Below, in pieces: positions 15,760 to 26,952 of a DNA stretch of 64,000 nucleotides. Location: assembly GCF_004402405.1 (NCBI RefSeq), contig NZ_SOFE01000004.1:124001-188000 (forward strand), given 5' to 3'. The stretch comes from Cryobacterium levicorallinum. GTDB taxonomy: Bacteria > Actinomycetota > Actinomycetes > Actinomycetales > Microbacteriaceae. Each line of letters begins with the position of its first letter. Positions within the stretch are counted from its first letter, which is position 1. The notes beneath the pieces are model-generated. The model did no database searches and had not been told where the DNA came from. It worked only from the letters and a program-made list of their open reading frames with translations. Position numbers and translations under genes: made by a program.

Positions 15760-17364
15760 TTACTCCCACTCAATCGTTCCCGGCGGCTTCGAGGTGACGT
15801 CCAGCACCACGCGGTTAACCCCGTCGACCTCGTTGGTGATGCGGTTCGAGATCTTGGCCAGCAGGTCGTAGGGCAGCCGGGTCCAGTCGGCGGTCATGGC
15901 GTCCTCGCTCGACACCGGGCGCAGCACGATCGGGTGGCCGTAGGTGCGGCCGTCGCCCTGCACGCCCACTGAACGCACGTCGGCGAGCAGCACGACCGGG
16001 CACTGCCAGATCTCGCGGTCGAGGCCGGCTGCGGTCAGCTCGGCGCGCACAATGGCATCCGCTTGACGGAGCAGGTCGAGGCGTTCCTGGGTGATCGAGC
16101 CGACGATGCGAATTCCGAGGCCGGGGCCGGGGAACGGCTGGCGCTGCACGATTTCGGCCGGCAGGCCGAGTTCGGCGCCGATCGCGCGCACTTCGTCCTT
16201 GAACAGGGTGCGCAGCGGTTCGACCAGTTCGAACTGCAGGTCTTCGGGCAGGCCGCCCACGTTGTGGTGGCTCTTGATGTTCGCGGTGCCGCTGCCGCCG
16301 CCGGATTCGACGACGTCGGGGTACAGGGTGCCCTGCACGAGGAAGGCGATCGGATCGCCGTCTGTTTCGGCGGCTTCCTTGATCAGTTCGGCCTGGGCCT
16401 GCTCGAAGGTGCGAATGAACTCGCGACCGATGATTTTGCGCTTGGTCTCCGGATCGCTCACGCCCTCGAGGGCGGTCAGGAACTGCTCGCGTACGTCGAC
16501 CGTTACCAGACGGATTCCGGTGGCCTTGACGTAATCCTCTTCAACCTGGCGGCGTTCGTCCTGGCGCAGCAGACCGTGGTCGACAAAGACGCAGACCAGC
16601 TGGTCGCCGATGGCCTTGTGCACGAGGGCCGCGGCCACGGCGGAGTCGACTCCGCCGGACAGGCCACAGATAACCTTGCCGGTTCCGACCTGGGCGCGAA
16701 TCTTCGCGACCTGCTCGGCGATGACGTTGCCGCTGTTCCAGTCGGCGTTGATACCGGCGGCGCGGTGCAGAAAGTTTTCAAGCACGTGCTGGCCATTTTC
16801 GGAGTGCTTGACCTCCGGGTGCCACTGCACGCCGTAGAGCCGCTTCTCGTCATTGGCGAACGCGGCGACGGGAGTCGACACCGACGAGGCGAGCACGGTG
16901 AAGCCCGCCGGTGCGGTGGCGACCGAGTCGCCGTGGCTCATCCACACCGTCTGGCTGTCGGGCTGGTTGGCCAGCAGCACGTTGCCTGCGTTGCTCACGG
17001 TGACCGGGGTCGAGCCGTATTCGCGGGCCCCGGTGTGGGCGACGGTGCCACCGAGGGCGGTCGCCATCACCTGGAAGCCGTAGCAAATGCCGAGCACGGG
17101 CACGCCGAGCTCGAAGATCGCAGCGTCGAAAGCTGGTGCGCCCTCGGCGTAGACGCTGGACGGTCCACCGCTCAAAACGATTCCGCGTGGGTTCTTGGCG
17201 AGCACTTCGGCGGCGGTGATGGTGTGCGGCACGATCTCCGAATAAACGGATGCCTCCCGCACGCGCCTTGCGATCAGCTGCGCATACTGCGCGCCGAAGT
17301 CGACCACGAGAACGGGGCGATCCAGCCCGGAGTCGGTGATGGGGGCATCCGCTGGAATGGTCAT
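15760..17364 (-). CDS. guaA: GMP synthase (glutamine-hydrolysing)
   Basis: This 534-residue enzyme converts XMP to GMP using glutamine and ATP. The class I glutaminase domain (residues ~20-205) has [12 protein letters not shown] with the nucleophilic Cys and, later, [14 protein letters not shown] with His and Glu. The ATP-pyrophosphatase loop [12 protein letters not shown] follows at about 235, and the dimerisation domain ends in the conserved [17 protein letters not shown] and KPPGTIEWE. The ATG at 17364 overlaps the stop of the DUF3817 gene (ATGA), so translation is coupled. guaB and guaB3 are also in this window, so much of guanine nucleotide synthesis is close by. Confidence 0.97.
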   Translation of the reverse strand: MTIPADAPITDSGLDRPVLVVDFGAQYAQLIARRVREASVYSEIVPHTITAAEVLAKNPRGIVLSGGPSSVYAEGAPAFDAAIFELGVPVLGICYGFQVMATALGGTVAHTGAREYGSTPVTVSNAGNVLLANQPDSQTVWMSHGDSVATAPAGFTVLASSVSTPVAAFANDEKRLYGVQWHPEVKHSENGQHVLENFLHRAAGINADWNSGNVIAEQVAKIRAQVGTGKVICGLSGGVDSAVAAALVHKAIGDQLVCVFVDHGLLRQDERRQVEEDYVKATGIRLVTVDVREQFLTALEGVSDPETKRKIIGREFIRTFEQAQAELIKEAAETDGDPIAFLVQGTLYPDVVESGGGSGTANIKSHHNVGGLPEDLQFELVEPLRTLFKDEVRAIGAELGLPAEIVQRQPFPGPGLGIRIVGSITQERLDLLRQADAIVRAELTAAGLDREIWQCPVVLLADVRSVGVQGDGRTYGHPIVLRPVSSEDAMTADWTRLPYDLLAKISNRITNEVDGVNRVVLDVTSKPPGTIEWE

Positions 17365-17810
17365 GCTTGGGCCTTCGCCTTCTCGGCAAGTGCCGCGGTC
17401 TTTTCGGTATTCTCGGCGAGGAAACGCTTCACCGTGCGAGCAACGGGAACCTCGACGATGAAGGACAGGGTGGGAACGACGCCACCGAGGGCGATGAGCA
17501 CGAAGCGCCAGAACGGCCAGCGCATGAGGCTCCAGAGGCGAAAGTCGGCGAACAGGTAGAGCACGTAGAACCACCCGTGCGCGATTAGAACGCCGGTGCT
17601 GAGGTTGACCGCGGCGACCGTGTCGGTCGGAACGAGCGCGAGAAACCCCTGCGAACCGCCCATCTCGATCTCGTGGCCGAAGCCGTACTTGATGACCATT
17701 TCGATGCAGAGCAGCAGCAGGAAGACGCCGGTGATGGTCGATGACACCTGGTACAGCCGCAGCGCACCGGGAATTCTGGAGATATCGGCGGGCTTGGGTA
17801 GACGAGGCAT
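17361..17810 (-). CDS. DUF3817 domain membrane protein
   Basis: The 149-residue protein has about four helices and the DUF3817 pattern: [40 protein letters not shown] and [19 protein letters not shown]. The ATG at 17810 is at the start of homology. Its stop overlaps the guaA start. DUF3817 genes commonly lie just before guaA in Micrococcales, from memory; the function is unknown. The C-terminal tail is Ala/Lys-rich and cytoplasmic. Confidence 0.8.
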   Translation of the reverse strand: MPRLPKPADISRIPGALRLYQVSSTITGVFLLLLCIEMVIKYGFGHEIEMGGSQGFLALVPTDTVAAVNLSTGVLIAHGWFYVLYLFADFRLWSLMRWPFWRFVLIALGGVVPTLSFIVEVPVARTVKRFLAENTEKTAALAEKAKAQA

Positions 17811-17820
17811 GTGCCTAATT

Positions 17821-18588
17821 CTACGTGAGCGCAGTGAGGGCTTCGGCGTCTTCAATTTCGCGCTCAAGGGCGTCGCGCACCAGGCGGTACCAGAGGAAAA
17901 CGGCGAAGCCGGCGAAGACGACCCACTCGATGGCATAGAAGATGTTCAGCCAGTTCAGCGACTGGTCGACTTCCGGCACCGGGGAATCGATCACATCAAG
18001 GCCGGGCGCTGCTTCGGCATCGACGATGTAGCCGGAATAGACCGACTCGTCGCTGAAATCGGCCCACAGATTGATCAGAGCGGATGGCGCGACCTTAGTC
18101 ATTTCCATCGAGTCGCCCTCCGGGTCGGGCAACTCCGGGGCCTCCCCGGTGAGAAAGCGTCCGGTCAGCGTGACGGGAGCGTTCGACGGTTCCGTCGCCA
18201 ATACCTCGATGACCGACTGGGCGGTGGCCCGGTCGGGAGCCCAGCCGCGCGCGACGGCGACGCTGGCGGCAGCATCCGTTTGAAAATGGCTGACCACCCA
18301 GAAACCATCGATGCCGCCGTTGAGGCGCGTGGTGATGAGCTGCTCATCGCCGGGCACCCAGGAGCCCGTCGTCGTGACCATTTGGCCGGTCGCGATCTGC
18401 GTCACCGTACCGTCGGGCTGCACGACATCGGCGAGCGGTTTGACCTGCTCAGTGCTGCGCTCCACGACCACGCCGGATTCGATGGCGCGCTCCAGCTGCC
18501 AGTGTCCGAGCAGGGCGAAGCCTGCTGCGACGCCGAGGGCCAGCAGCAGCGCGAGCACCCAGCGGGGGCGCAGCATCATTTTGATCAC
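17821..18588 (-). CDS. SURF1 family cytochrome oxidase assembly protein
   Basis: This 255-residue protein has one N-terminal helix (RWVLALLLALGVAAGFALLG) followed by HWQLERA, an extracytoplasmic domain with GSWVPGDEQLITTRLNGGIDGFWVVS and VARGWAP, and a C-terminal helix LNIFYAIEWVVFAGFAVFLWY. That is the SURF1 layout of two helices around a middle domain; SURF1 aids heme insertion in cytochrome c oxidase assembly. The ATG at 18588 overlaps the antiporter stop (ATGA). It is followed after ten bases by DUF3817, so one long minus-strand transcript into guaA is likely. Confidence 0.85.
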   Translation of the reverse strand: MIKMMLRPRWVLALLLALGVAAGFALLGHWQLERAIESGVVVERSTEQVKPLADVVQPDGTVTQIATGQMVTTTGSWVPGDEQLITTRLNGGIDGFWVVSHFQTDAAASVAVARGWAPDRATAQSVIEVLATEPSNAPVTLTGRFLTGEAPELPDPEGDSMEMTKVAPSALINLWADFSDESVYSGYIVDAEAAPGLDVIDSPVPEVDQSLNWLNIFYAIEWVVFAGFAVFLWYRLVRDALEREIEDAEALTALT

Positions 18589-20039
18589 GAATAGTCACCT
18601 GTGTGGGTTTCTCGCCCGGGTTTGCGTGCCGGTCTGTCGGCGTCATCATCGGGATCTGGGGAGTGCTGACCGAGCGCGAAATCGGCCATTGAATCTAAGT
18701 GTTTCGCTTGGGTAACCGTAGCTTCCGTCGCTTGGGAATTGACCGAGTCACGTTTGGCTGCCCGCCGGGTGTGCTCGTCGGCGTCCGTGGCCTGGGCCGC
18801 CGTCGCCGCCTCGACGAGGGCGATCTCCTCGTCCCGCATCGGATTGCGCGATGCCTGTGGCGAAACGGATGCCGGCACGCGCCGGCGCAGTGCCGACCCG
18901 ATCTTCTCCGAATTCGCCGCGAACAGCGGGCCGAGGATGGCCATGGAGAGCACGTACAGGCCGGCGAACGGTTGCAGGCGCGGGTCGAGCCCGGCCGACA
19001 CCGACAGGGTCGCCAGAATCAAGGTGAACTCGCCGCGGTTGACGAAGATCGCGGCCGTATTGAGGGCTTCGCGTGGCCCCATTTTGTGCAGCCAGGCCAG
19101 CAGCGCGCCCGAGAGCAGACTGAGCACAAAGGTCATCCCGATGGCGATGAACACCACACCGATCACCGAACCGAACTGGGCGATATCGAGGGCGAGGCCG
19201 AAGTTGAGAAAGAAGAACGCCGCGAAGATATCGCGGAGGGGCACGGCGACACGTTCGATCTTGGCGCGGTAGCTGCTCGCGCCAAGCACGACGCCGATCA
19301 GGAACGCGCCGATGGCATCCGTCACGCCGATGATCTCGCCGATGCCGGCGAACAGCACGACCAGGCCGAAGAACAAAATGGTAAACAGTTCGTCGTCCTT
19401 GGTGCGCATGAGACGCGACACCACCCGGCCGCCCCAGCGGGCGAGAGAGAACATCGCGACGAGAAAGACGAACGCGATGGACAGCTGCAACACGATCGGC
19501 CAGATCTCGGTTTTGCCGCTGAGCACGACGGAGACGATGGAGAGGTAGATCGCGATGAAGATATCACCCACGACGGTCACGCCGAGGATCATCGGTGTCT
19601 CTTTGTTGGCCAGGCGGCGCAGTTCGATGAGCAGTTTGGTGATGATCGCGCTCGACGACGTGCCGGTCATACCGGCGATGACGAGGGCTTCGCGAGGGCC
19701 CCAGCCCACGAGCATGCCGAAGATGAAACCCGCGCCCATGTTGATGAGCACCCAGGAACCGCCGGAGATGATCAGCGTCTTGGCGTTGCCGAAGAATTCT
19801 TCCTGGTCGAATTCGAGGCCGAGGCTGAAGAGCAGCAGGATCAGGCCGAACACGGCGATGAGTTCGATATCGCCGGATTGGAAGTCGAGGGGGAAGAAGT
19901 CGGTGTTGGGGCTGGCGAGCACGCCCACGATCATGTAGATCGGGATGGTGGGGAGCCCGATCACCTTGCCCAGGCGGCCAAGAACGTAGGCGACGACGAG
20001 CAGGATGCCGAGAACGAGGAGGTCTTCGCCCACGTGCAT
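18585..20039 (-). CDS. Cation:proton antiporter (CPA2, KhtU/KefB-like)
   Basis: The 484-residue protein has about 12 helices with LLVLGILLVVAYVLGRLGKV, LPTIPIYMIVGVLASPNTDF, LEFDQEEFFGNAK, FLIGVVLGASSYRAKIERVA and a C-terminal EFTLILATLSVSAGL region. These match CPA2 antiporters that exchange K+ or Na+ for protons. The last 85 residues are hydrophilic and low-complexity. The TrkA-C protein gene lies three bases upstream; the pair resembles KhtU-KhtT, where the soluble subunit gates the channel-like antiporter, in some species through c-di-AMP. Confidence 0.85.
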   Translation of the reverse strand: MHVGEDLLVLGILLVVAYVLGRLGKVIGLPTIPIYMIVGVLASPNTDFFPLDFQSGDIELIAVFGLILLLFSLGLEFDQEEFFGNAKTLIISGGSWVLINMGAGFIFGMLVGWGPREALVIAGMTGTSSSAIITKLLIELRRLANKETPMILGVTVVGDIFIAIYLSIVSVVLSGKTEIWPIVLQLSIAFVFLVAMFSLARWGGRVVSRLMRTKDDELFTILFFGLVVLFAGIGEIIGVTDAIGAFLIGVVLGASSYRAKIERVAVPLRDIFAAFFFLNFGLALDIAQFGSVIGVVFIAIGMTFVLSLLSGALLAWLHKMGPREALNTAAIFVNRGEFTLILATLSVSAGLDPRLQPFAGLYVLSMAILGPLFAANSEKIGSALRRRVPASVSPQASRNPMRDEEIALVEAATAAQATDADEHTRRAAKRDSVNSQATEATVTQAKHLDSMADFALGQHSPDPDDDADRPARKPGRETHTGDYS

Positions 20040-20042
20040 CGC

Positions 20043-20576
20043 TTACCCCCCGGGTGGAGCGTCGACGGTCTTCGCCTTCACTTCACCGGTACGAAAGAAC
20101 GCGAAGGCCTTGACGACCTTTTCCGGCGAGCCGGCGACGACGAGGGTGTCACCGGGGAAGACCTTGAAGTCGGCGGCGGGGGCCGGGTTGGCGGATTCGC
20201 CGCGCACCACGGCGACGACGGTGAGGCCCGCGATGCCACGGTCGGCCGGATTGCCCAGGGCCTGGCCGGCGATGTGGTCTTCGTAGTCGACGGTGAACCA
20301 GTCGATGCTGAGGCCCGGGATCTGGTCGAGGGCGCTGAGCGACTCGGTGATCTGGGTACCTCCGAGCAGCTCGGCGAGGGTGTGCGCCTCGTCTTCGTTA
20401 AGCCGCAGCGAAACCTTGCTCGCGTCCGGGCCGCCTTCATCATCGGCGAAGGTGATGAGGTCGCTGTGGCCAGATCGGTGGGCGATGACGCCGACCTTGC
20501 CACCGTCATCCGTGATGAAGGTGTGCAGTACCCCCACGCCGGGAAGTTTGACCCGCCGAACATCAACCATTGTCAT
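20043..20576 (-). CDS. TrkA-C domain regulatory subunit (KhtT-like)
   Basis: This 177-residue protein has an N-terminal domain VDVRRVKLPGVGVLHTFITD, then a C-terminal RCK_C/TrkA-C domain with ALDQIPGLSIDWFTVDYEDH, DRGIAGLTVVAVVRGE and FKVFPGDTLVVAGSPEKVVK. This is the KhtT layout. It sits first in the operon, three bases before the antiporter, and probably controls its activity through a bound ligand. The ATG at 20576 gives MTMVDVRR; the second ATG two codons later is equally possible. Confidence 0.8.
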   Translation of the reverse strand: MTMVDVRRVKLPGVGVLHTFITDDGGKVGVIAHRSGHSDLITFADDEGGPDASKVSLRLNEDEAHTLAELLGGTQITESLSALDQIPGLSIDWFTVDYEDHIAGQALGNPADRGIAGLTVVAVVRGESANPAPAADFKVFPGDTLVVAGSPEKVVKAFAFFRTGEVKAKTVDAPPGG

Positions 20577-20700
20577 GACTCCTGAGCTATAAGGGCAGTT
20601 CCCCCATTCTACCGGAGCCGCTTTTGCTCCAGCGCGCTCGGCACCACCCGCACGACTGCGCCCGAGCCGGGTGCCAGGCGCGGAGCGCCGCAGCCGCGCG

Positions 20701-22476
20701 CTAGGTGGTCACGACGATGTCGGGGGCTTCCAGGCGTACCCGGTCGGCGGACTCGTCGTCCGGTTGCTCCTGCGAAGCCCGCTCGGCGGCGACCCGGGTG
20801 AGGTAGAAGCCGACCTCACGGTCGATGCGCTCCTGGTCCCAGCCGAGCACGCCGGCCATGAGCGCTGCGGCGACCGGCGCAGCCGACACCCCGCGATCCC
20901 ACGCCTCGATCGAGATGCGGGTACGCCGAGCCAGTACGTCTTCGAGGTGCAGCGCGCCCTCGTGCGAGGCCGCGTAGACCACTTCGGCGCCGATGTAGTC
21001 GTCGGCGCCGGGCAACGGTTCGGCGAGCGCCGGGGTGGCGCGAATGAGGTCGAGCAGCTCGTCGGTGAGGGTGCCGTACCGGTTGAGCAGGTGTTCGACG
21101 CGCACGGTGTGCAGGCCGAACGCCCTGGCGATCTTGCCGCGCTTGTTCCAGGCGGCTTGGTATCCCTCGGCCCCCAGCAAGGGGATGTCGTGGGTCGCCG
21201 ACGCGGGAATGCGCCCGTCGAGAGCGGACACCGCAGCATCCACTGCATCTTTGGCCATGATGCGGTAGGTGGTCCACTTGCCGCCGGCGATGACGACGAG
21301 GCCGGGAACGGAATGCCCAACGAGGTGTTCGCGGGAGAGCTTGGAGGTCTCGTCACTCTCGCCGGCCAGCAGCGGACGCAGCCCGGCGTAGACGCCCTCG
21401 ACATCTTCCCGGGTGAGCGGAACGCTCAGCACGGAGTTGATGTGCTCGAGGATATAGTCGATATCGGCGGCCGTCGCGGCCGGGTGCGCCTTGTCGAGGT
21501 ACCAGTCGGTGTCGGTCGTGCCGATGAGCCAGTGTCGGCCCCACGGAATCACAAACAGTACGCTCTTCTCGGTGCGCAGCAGCAGACCCATCGCGCTCTG
21601 GAACCGGTCGCGCGGCACCACGAGGTGCACGCCCTTCGACGCCCGCACCTTGAAGGTGCCGCGTTCGCCGACCATGCGCTGGGTGTCGTCGGTCCAGACG
21701 CCGGTCGCATTCACGACCTGTTTGGCCCGCACATCGAAGCGTTCGCCGGTCTGCAGGTCGTGGGCGTGCACGCCGACGACGCGCTCCCCCACCTTGATGA
21801 ATCCCTCGACCCGCACCCGGCTGGCGGCGTGCGCGCCGTAGAACGAGGCGGTGCGTACAAGCGAGGACACATAGCGAGCGTCGTCGACCTGGGCGTCGTA
21901 GTAGGTAATGCCGCCGACCAGGGCGTTGTTGGTCAGGCTCGGGATGAGCTTCTGCACCTGACTCTTCGACAGGTGGCGGTGATGCGGCACCCCGGGCGGG
22001 CGCCCCCCGGTGTACGAGAAGATGTCGTACAGCAGCATTCCGGCGCCGATGTAGAACCGTTCGGTGAAGCGTTTCTTGAGGGGATACAGGAACCGCACCG
22101 GCTTCACGAGGTGCGGCGCGATGCGCTGCAACAGCAGGCCCCGCTCGGTGAGCGCCTCCCGCACCAGACGAAAGTCCAGCTGCTCCAGATAGCGGATGCC
22201 GCCGTGCACGAGCTTGGACGACCGGCTCGATGTGCCTGAGGCCCAGTCCCGCGCCTCCAGAATGCCGACGCTCAACCCGCGCGTGACGGCATCGAGAGCG
22301 GCCCCGGCACCGACGATTCCGCCGCCGACCACGAGAATGTCGAGCTCTTTGTCTTTGAGCTTGGCCAGGGCCGCCTCGCGCTCCTCCGGCCCTAATCTCG
22401 AGGATCGCGTCACTGAATTAGTGACTGCTGAATTAGTCCCTGCTGAAATGTGCGGTACCGAATTGTGGGGGGCCAT
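20701..22476 (-). CDS. glpD: FAD-dependent glycerol-3-phosphate dehydrogenase
   Basis: This 591-residue enzyme oxidises glycerol 3-phosphate to dihydroxyacetone phosphate and passes electrons to quinone. The FAD site DILVVGGGIVGAGAALDAVT is at about residues 47-66, followed by SGTSSRSSKLVHGGIRYLEQ, the substrate region PWGRHWLIGTTDTDW and VVIAGGKWTTYRIMAKDAVD. A GlpD-type C-terminal domain follows to the end. The ATG at 22476 has AGGAG six bases upstream. The first ~45 residues are poorly conserved and partly encoded by repeated GCTGAATTAGT units, so the true N-terminus could be shorter. Confidence 0.93.
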   Translation of the reverse strand: MAPHNSVPHISAGTNSAVTNSVTRSSRLGPEEREAALAKLKDKELDILVVGGGIVGAGAALDAVTRGLSVGILEARDWASGTSSRSSKLVHGGIRYLEQLDFRLVREALTERGLLLQRIAPHLVKPVRFLYPLKKRFTERFYIGAGMLLYDIFSYTGGRPPGVPHHRHLSKSQVQKLIPSLTNNALVGGITYYDAQVDDARYVSSLVRTASFYGAHAASRVRVEGFIKVGERVVGVHAHDLQTGERFDVRAKQVVNATGVWTDDTQRMVGERGTFKVRASKGVHLVVPRDRFQSAMGLLLRTEKSVLFVIPWGRHWLIGTTDTDWYLDKAHPAATAADIDYILEHINSVLSVPLTREDVEGVYAGLRPLLAGESDETSKLSREHLVGHSVPGLVVIAGGKWTTYRIMAKDAVDAAVSALDGRIPASATHDIPLLGAEGYQAAWNKRGKIARAFGLHTVRVEHLLNRYGTLTDELLDLIRATPALAEPLPGADDYIGAEVVYAASHEGALHLEDVLARRTRISIEAWDRGVSAAPVAAALMAGVLGWDQERIDREVGFYLTRVAAERASQEQPDDESADRVRLEAPDIVVTT

Positions 22477-22521
22477 GACTACTCCTGTTCAGACTCCGTG
22501 TTCAAATTCAAGCGGCGTGTA

Positions 22522-22537
22522 GCAACAACGCTGTTGC
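22522..22537. promoter_or_regulatory. 16-bp dyad upstream of glpD
   Basis: GCAACA and TGTTGC flank four bases, 46 bases before the glpD ATG. A GlpR- or GntR-type regulator could bind; no regulator gene is adjacent. The words TACCGAATTGTGG and TACTGAATTGTGG flank this site about 85 bp apart. Confidence 0.35.
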
Positions 22538-22593
22538 AGTACTGAATTGTGGCGGGTGAATCTGGGTACCGGCGGAACGAGCTGACTTCGGTG

Positions 22594-22657
22594 TTGATCT
22601 AAACCGACGCCAGTTCTCACCGATATTGATTTAAGCTGACGTTAGTTCACTCGGTAC
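22594..22657. repeat. Two degenerate 32-bp tandem repeats between guaB3 and glpD
   Basis: TTGATCTAAACCGACGCCAG and TTGATTTAAGCTGACGTTAG begin two units with a 32-bp period; the second runs across the guaB3 stop codon at 22642. A partial third unit (GCTGACTTCGGTG) precedes. Only two to three copies exist with about 70% identity. Confidence 0.5.
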
Positions 22658-23760
22658 GGCGCGACAACCACTTCAACCCGTTGAAATTCTTTGAGATCGG
22701 AGTAACCGGTGGTAGCCATCGACCGACGCAGCGCGCCGATCAGGTTGGCGGTGCCGTCGGCGACCGGAGCCGGACCGTAGAGGATCTCCTCGAGCGGCGC
22801 GACGGTGCCGACCTCGACGCGCTTGCCGCGCGGCAGCTGCGGATGGTGCGCCTCGGCGCCCCAGTGGAATCCGCCGCCGGGAGCATCCGTTGCCCGGGCG
22901 AGCGCTGTGCCGAGCATGACGGCGTCGGCGCCGCAGGCGATCGCCTTGACGATGTCGCCCGAGGCGCCCAGCCCTCCGTCGGCGATGACGTGCACGTAAC
23001 GCCCGCCGGACTCGTCCATGTAGTCGCGGCGCGCGCCTGCGACATCCGCTACGGCTGTGGCCATCGGGGCGTGGATGCCCAGGGTCGCGCGGGTGGTCGA
23101 CGCAGCGCCCCCGCCGAAACCGACCAGAACGCCCGCGGCTCCCGTGCGCATGAGGTGCAGGGCCGCCGTGTAGGTGGCAGCGCCGCCGACGATGACGGGA
23201 ACGTCGAGCTCGTAGATGAACTTCTTGAGGTTGAGCGGTTCCTGGTTCTGCGAGACGTGCTCGGCCGAGACCGTGGTGCCGCGGATGACGAACAGGTCGA
23301 CGCCGGCGGCAACGACGGTTTCGTAGAGTTCTTGGGTGCGCTGGGGCGAGAGAGCCCCGGCCACGGTGACTCCGCCGGCCCGAATCTCGGCCAGGCGCGC
23401 GGTGACAAGCTCCGGCTGGATCGGGGCGGAGTACATCTCCTGCATGCGCGCGGTCGCCTTATCGGCGGGCAGGCTGCGAATTTCGGCGAGCAACGGCTCG
23501 GGGTTCTCATGCCGGGTCCACAGCCCCTCGAGGTCGAGCACGCCAACGCCGCCGAGCTGGCCCATCATGATGGCCGTGGTGGGCGAGACGACGGAGTCCA
23601 TCGGCGCAGCCAGCACCGGAATGGCGAACTGGTAAGCGTCGATGGTCCAGCCGACCGACACGTCCTCCGGATCGCGGGTGCGCCGACTGGGCACCACCGC
23701 GATGTCGTCGAAGGCGTACACGCGGCGAGCGCGCTTGGAGCGGCCGATCTCGATTTCCAT
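22642..23760 (-). CDS. guaB3: GuaB3-type IMP dehydrogenase-related protein
   Basis: This 372-residue protein is an IMPDH/GMP reductase TIM-barrel without CBS domains. It has YAFDDIAVVPSRRTRDPEDV, AAPMDSVVSPTTAIMMGQLG, VIVGGAATYTAALHLMRTG, HVIADGGLGASGDIVKAIAC and GADAVMLGTALARA. At the catalytic loop it reads GGGAASTTR where the neighbouring guaB reads GPGSICTTR, so the nucleophilic Cys is replaced by Ser. Mycobacterial-type GuaB3 proteins are known not to act as classical IMPDHs. A GMP reductase-like or regulatory role is possible; the actual activity is uncertain. It lies 118 bases downstream of guaB on the same strand. Confidence 0.85.
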   Translation of the reverse strand: MEIEIGRSKRARRVYAFDDIAVVPSRRTRDPEDVSVGWTIDAYQFAIPVLAAPMDSVVSPTTAIMMGQLGGVGVLDLEGLWTRHENPEPLLAEIRSLPADKATARMQEMYSAPIQPELVTARLAEIRAGGVTVAGALSPQRTQELYETVVAAGVDLFVIRGTTVSAEHVSQNQEPLNLKKFIYELDVPVIVGGAATYTAALHLMRTGAAGVLVGFGGGAASTTRATLGIHAPMATAVADVAGARRDYMDESGGRYVHVIADGGLGASGDIVKAIACGADAVMLGTALARATDAPGGGFHWGAEAHHPQLPRGKRVEVGTVAPLEEILYGPAPVADGTANLIGALRRSMATTGYSDLKEFQRVEVVVAPYRVN

Positions 23761-23877
23761 GATTCCAGTTTAGAGGAAGCCACCGGCATCCCCTTTTCCA
23801 GCGGATGCCGTCACCCGGCATCCGCAGGCCGCCAGCGCGGGCCGCCTAGACAACGCGAGCGGCGGCCCGGGCCGGAA

Positions 23878-25491
<1,614 letters not shown>

Positions 25492-25639
25492 TCATCACAT
25501 TCCGCACACCATTGGCCAGCCGGTGCGGAGTTTCGAAACATATAGGACATAATCGGCAAATACTCTCAACAGAGAAGTTGGCATTAGTCACCCGGCGCCC
25601 GCCCGGTTACCCATCGGTCGGCACCAACATGGAGGTCCC

Positions 25640-26944
25640 GTGCAGCCCACACATACGGCTCAGAGATACGTTCCCAGGATGCTCGTGATCCTGTTTGTGA
25701 CACTTCTCGCGGCCCTCACCATGGCCACCTTCTCGGCGGGCAGCGCGCACGCCGACGAGGTCGGCACCGAGTTCGATTTCACGATCTCCGGCAACGTGCA
25801 ATTCGACGGGGAAGCCCTCGGCGACGTAGCGATCGCCGTGTCCGGCAACGGCTACGAGGCCGACACGGTAACGGATGCTGATGGCCGATGGGCCATCGGG
25901 GTTCCCGAAAAGAGTACCTATGAGGTCACCCTAGACGAAGAAACCCTTCCGGAGGGCGTCGTCGTCACCGAGGGCAGCAATGTGATCGAAACGGAGTTCG
26001 GGCTGACCGACCGTCGCTCGGTCAACTTCTTCCTCGGCGAAGGCGTCCGCAATACGGTGAGCTTCTTCGACCAGTTTGTGAACCGGTTCTTCAACGGCCT
26101 GAACTTTGGTCTACTGCTCGCCCTCGCGGCGATTGGCGTGTCGCTGATCTTCGGCACCACTGGGCTGAGCAACTTCGCGCACGCCGAGCTGATCACCTTC
26201 GGTGCGCTGATGACGCTGGTGTTCTCGGTCAACTTCGGATTGCCGATCTGGCTCGCCATTCTCATCGCCATTGCGTTGAGCGGCGCGCTCGGATTCAGCC
26301 TGGATGCGGTGCTCTGGAAACCGTTGCGCCGTAAAGGCGTGGCGGTGATCCCCCTCATGATCGTGAGCATCGGACTCTCGCTGGCGCTGCGCTACCTGTA
26401 CCAGTATTTCTTCGGCGGCAGCACGAGTCAGCTGCCCGGCGCGGGCATGGCGGACCTCAAGTTCGGCCCGATCTCGCTCTCCCCGATCGACCTCGCGAGC
26501 ATGGGCATCAGCATCGTGGTGTTGCTCGCCGTGGCCTACTTTCTGCTGCGCACCCGCATCGGCAAAGCCACCCGTGCCGTCTCCGACAATCCCAGCCTGG
26601 CTTCGGCCAGCGGCATCGACGTCGACAACGTCATTCGCATCGTCTGGGTGGTCGGGGCAGCACTGGCCGGGCTCAGCGGGGTGCTCTGGGCCTACTTCCG
26701 CCCGGGGGTCAGCTGGGACATGGGCTTTCAAATGTTGCTGCTCGTCTTCGCGGCCGTCACCCTGGGTGGTCTCGGTACCGCCTTTGGAGCCCTCGTCGGT
26801 TCCCTCATCGTTGGGCTCTTCGTTGAGCTGTCAACGCTCTGGCTTCCGTCCGACATGAAGATTGTCGGCGCCCTTGTTATTTTGATCCTGGTGCTGCTGT
26901 TTCGACCGCAAGGCATTCTGGGTCGTAAAGAGAGAATTGGTTAG
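25640..26944 (+). CDS. livH: LivH-type ABC permease with secreted N-terminal domain fusion
   Basis: The 434-residue protein has a signal-peptide-like start (VPRMLVILFVTLLAALTMAT then SAHADE), then a ~90-residue extracytoplasmic domain with ISGNVQFDGEALGDVAIAVS and VTDADGRWAIGVPEKSTYEV, typical of carboxypeptidase-regulatory or prealbumin-like beta-sandwiches. From NRFFNGLNFGLLLALAAIGV onward it is a standard LivH permease, ending LVLLFRPQGILGRKERIG. LivH forms the channel with LivM for branched-chain amino acids or similar ligands. GTG at 25640 follows GGAGGT by three bases. The outside domain may help dock the binding lipoprotein; that is inference. Confidence 0.88.
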   Translation: MQPTHTAQRYVPRMLVILFVTLLAALTMATFSAGSAHADEVGTEFDFTISGNVQFDGEALGDVAIAVSGNGYEADTVTDADGRWAIGVPEKSTYEVTLDEETLPEGVVVTEGSNVIETEFGLTDRRSVNFFLGEGVRNTVSFFDQFVNRFFNGLNFGLLLALAAIGVSLIFGTTGLSNFAHAELITFGALMTLVFSVNFGLPIWLAILIAIALSGALGFSLDAVLWKPLRRKGVAVIPLMIVSIGLSLALRYLYQYFFGGSTSQLPGAGMADLKFGPISLSPIDLASMGISIVVLLAVAYFLLRTRIGKATRAVSDNPSLASASGIDVDNVIRIVWVVGAALAGLSGVLWAYFRPGVSWDMGFQMLLLVFAAVTLGGLGTAFGALVGSLIVGLFVELSTLWLPSDMKIVGALVILILVLLFRPQGILGRKERIG

Positions 26945-26952
26945 GGGTTCAC

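Noticed and set aside
18699-20585. 628-codon plus-strand open frame.
   Set aside because: It is antisense to the antiporter and TrkA-C genes, with no recognisable domain.
22594-22657. Possible CRISPR array.
   Set aside because: Only two degenerate units without spacers of constant length, and no cas genes.
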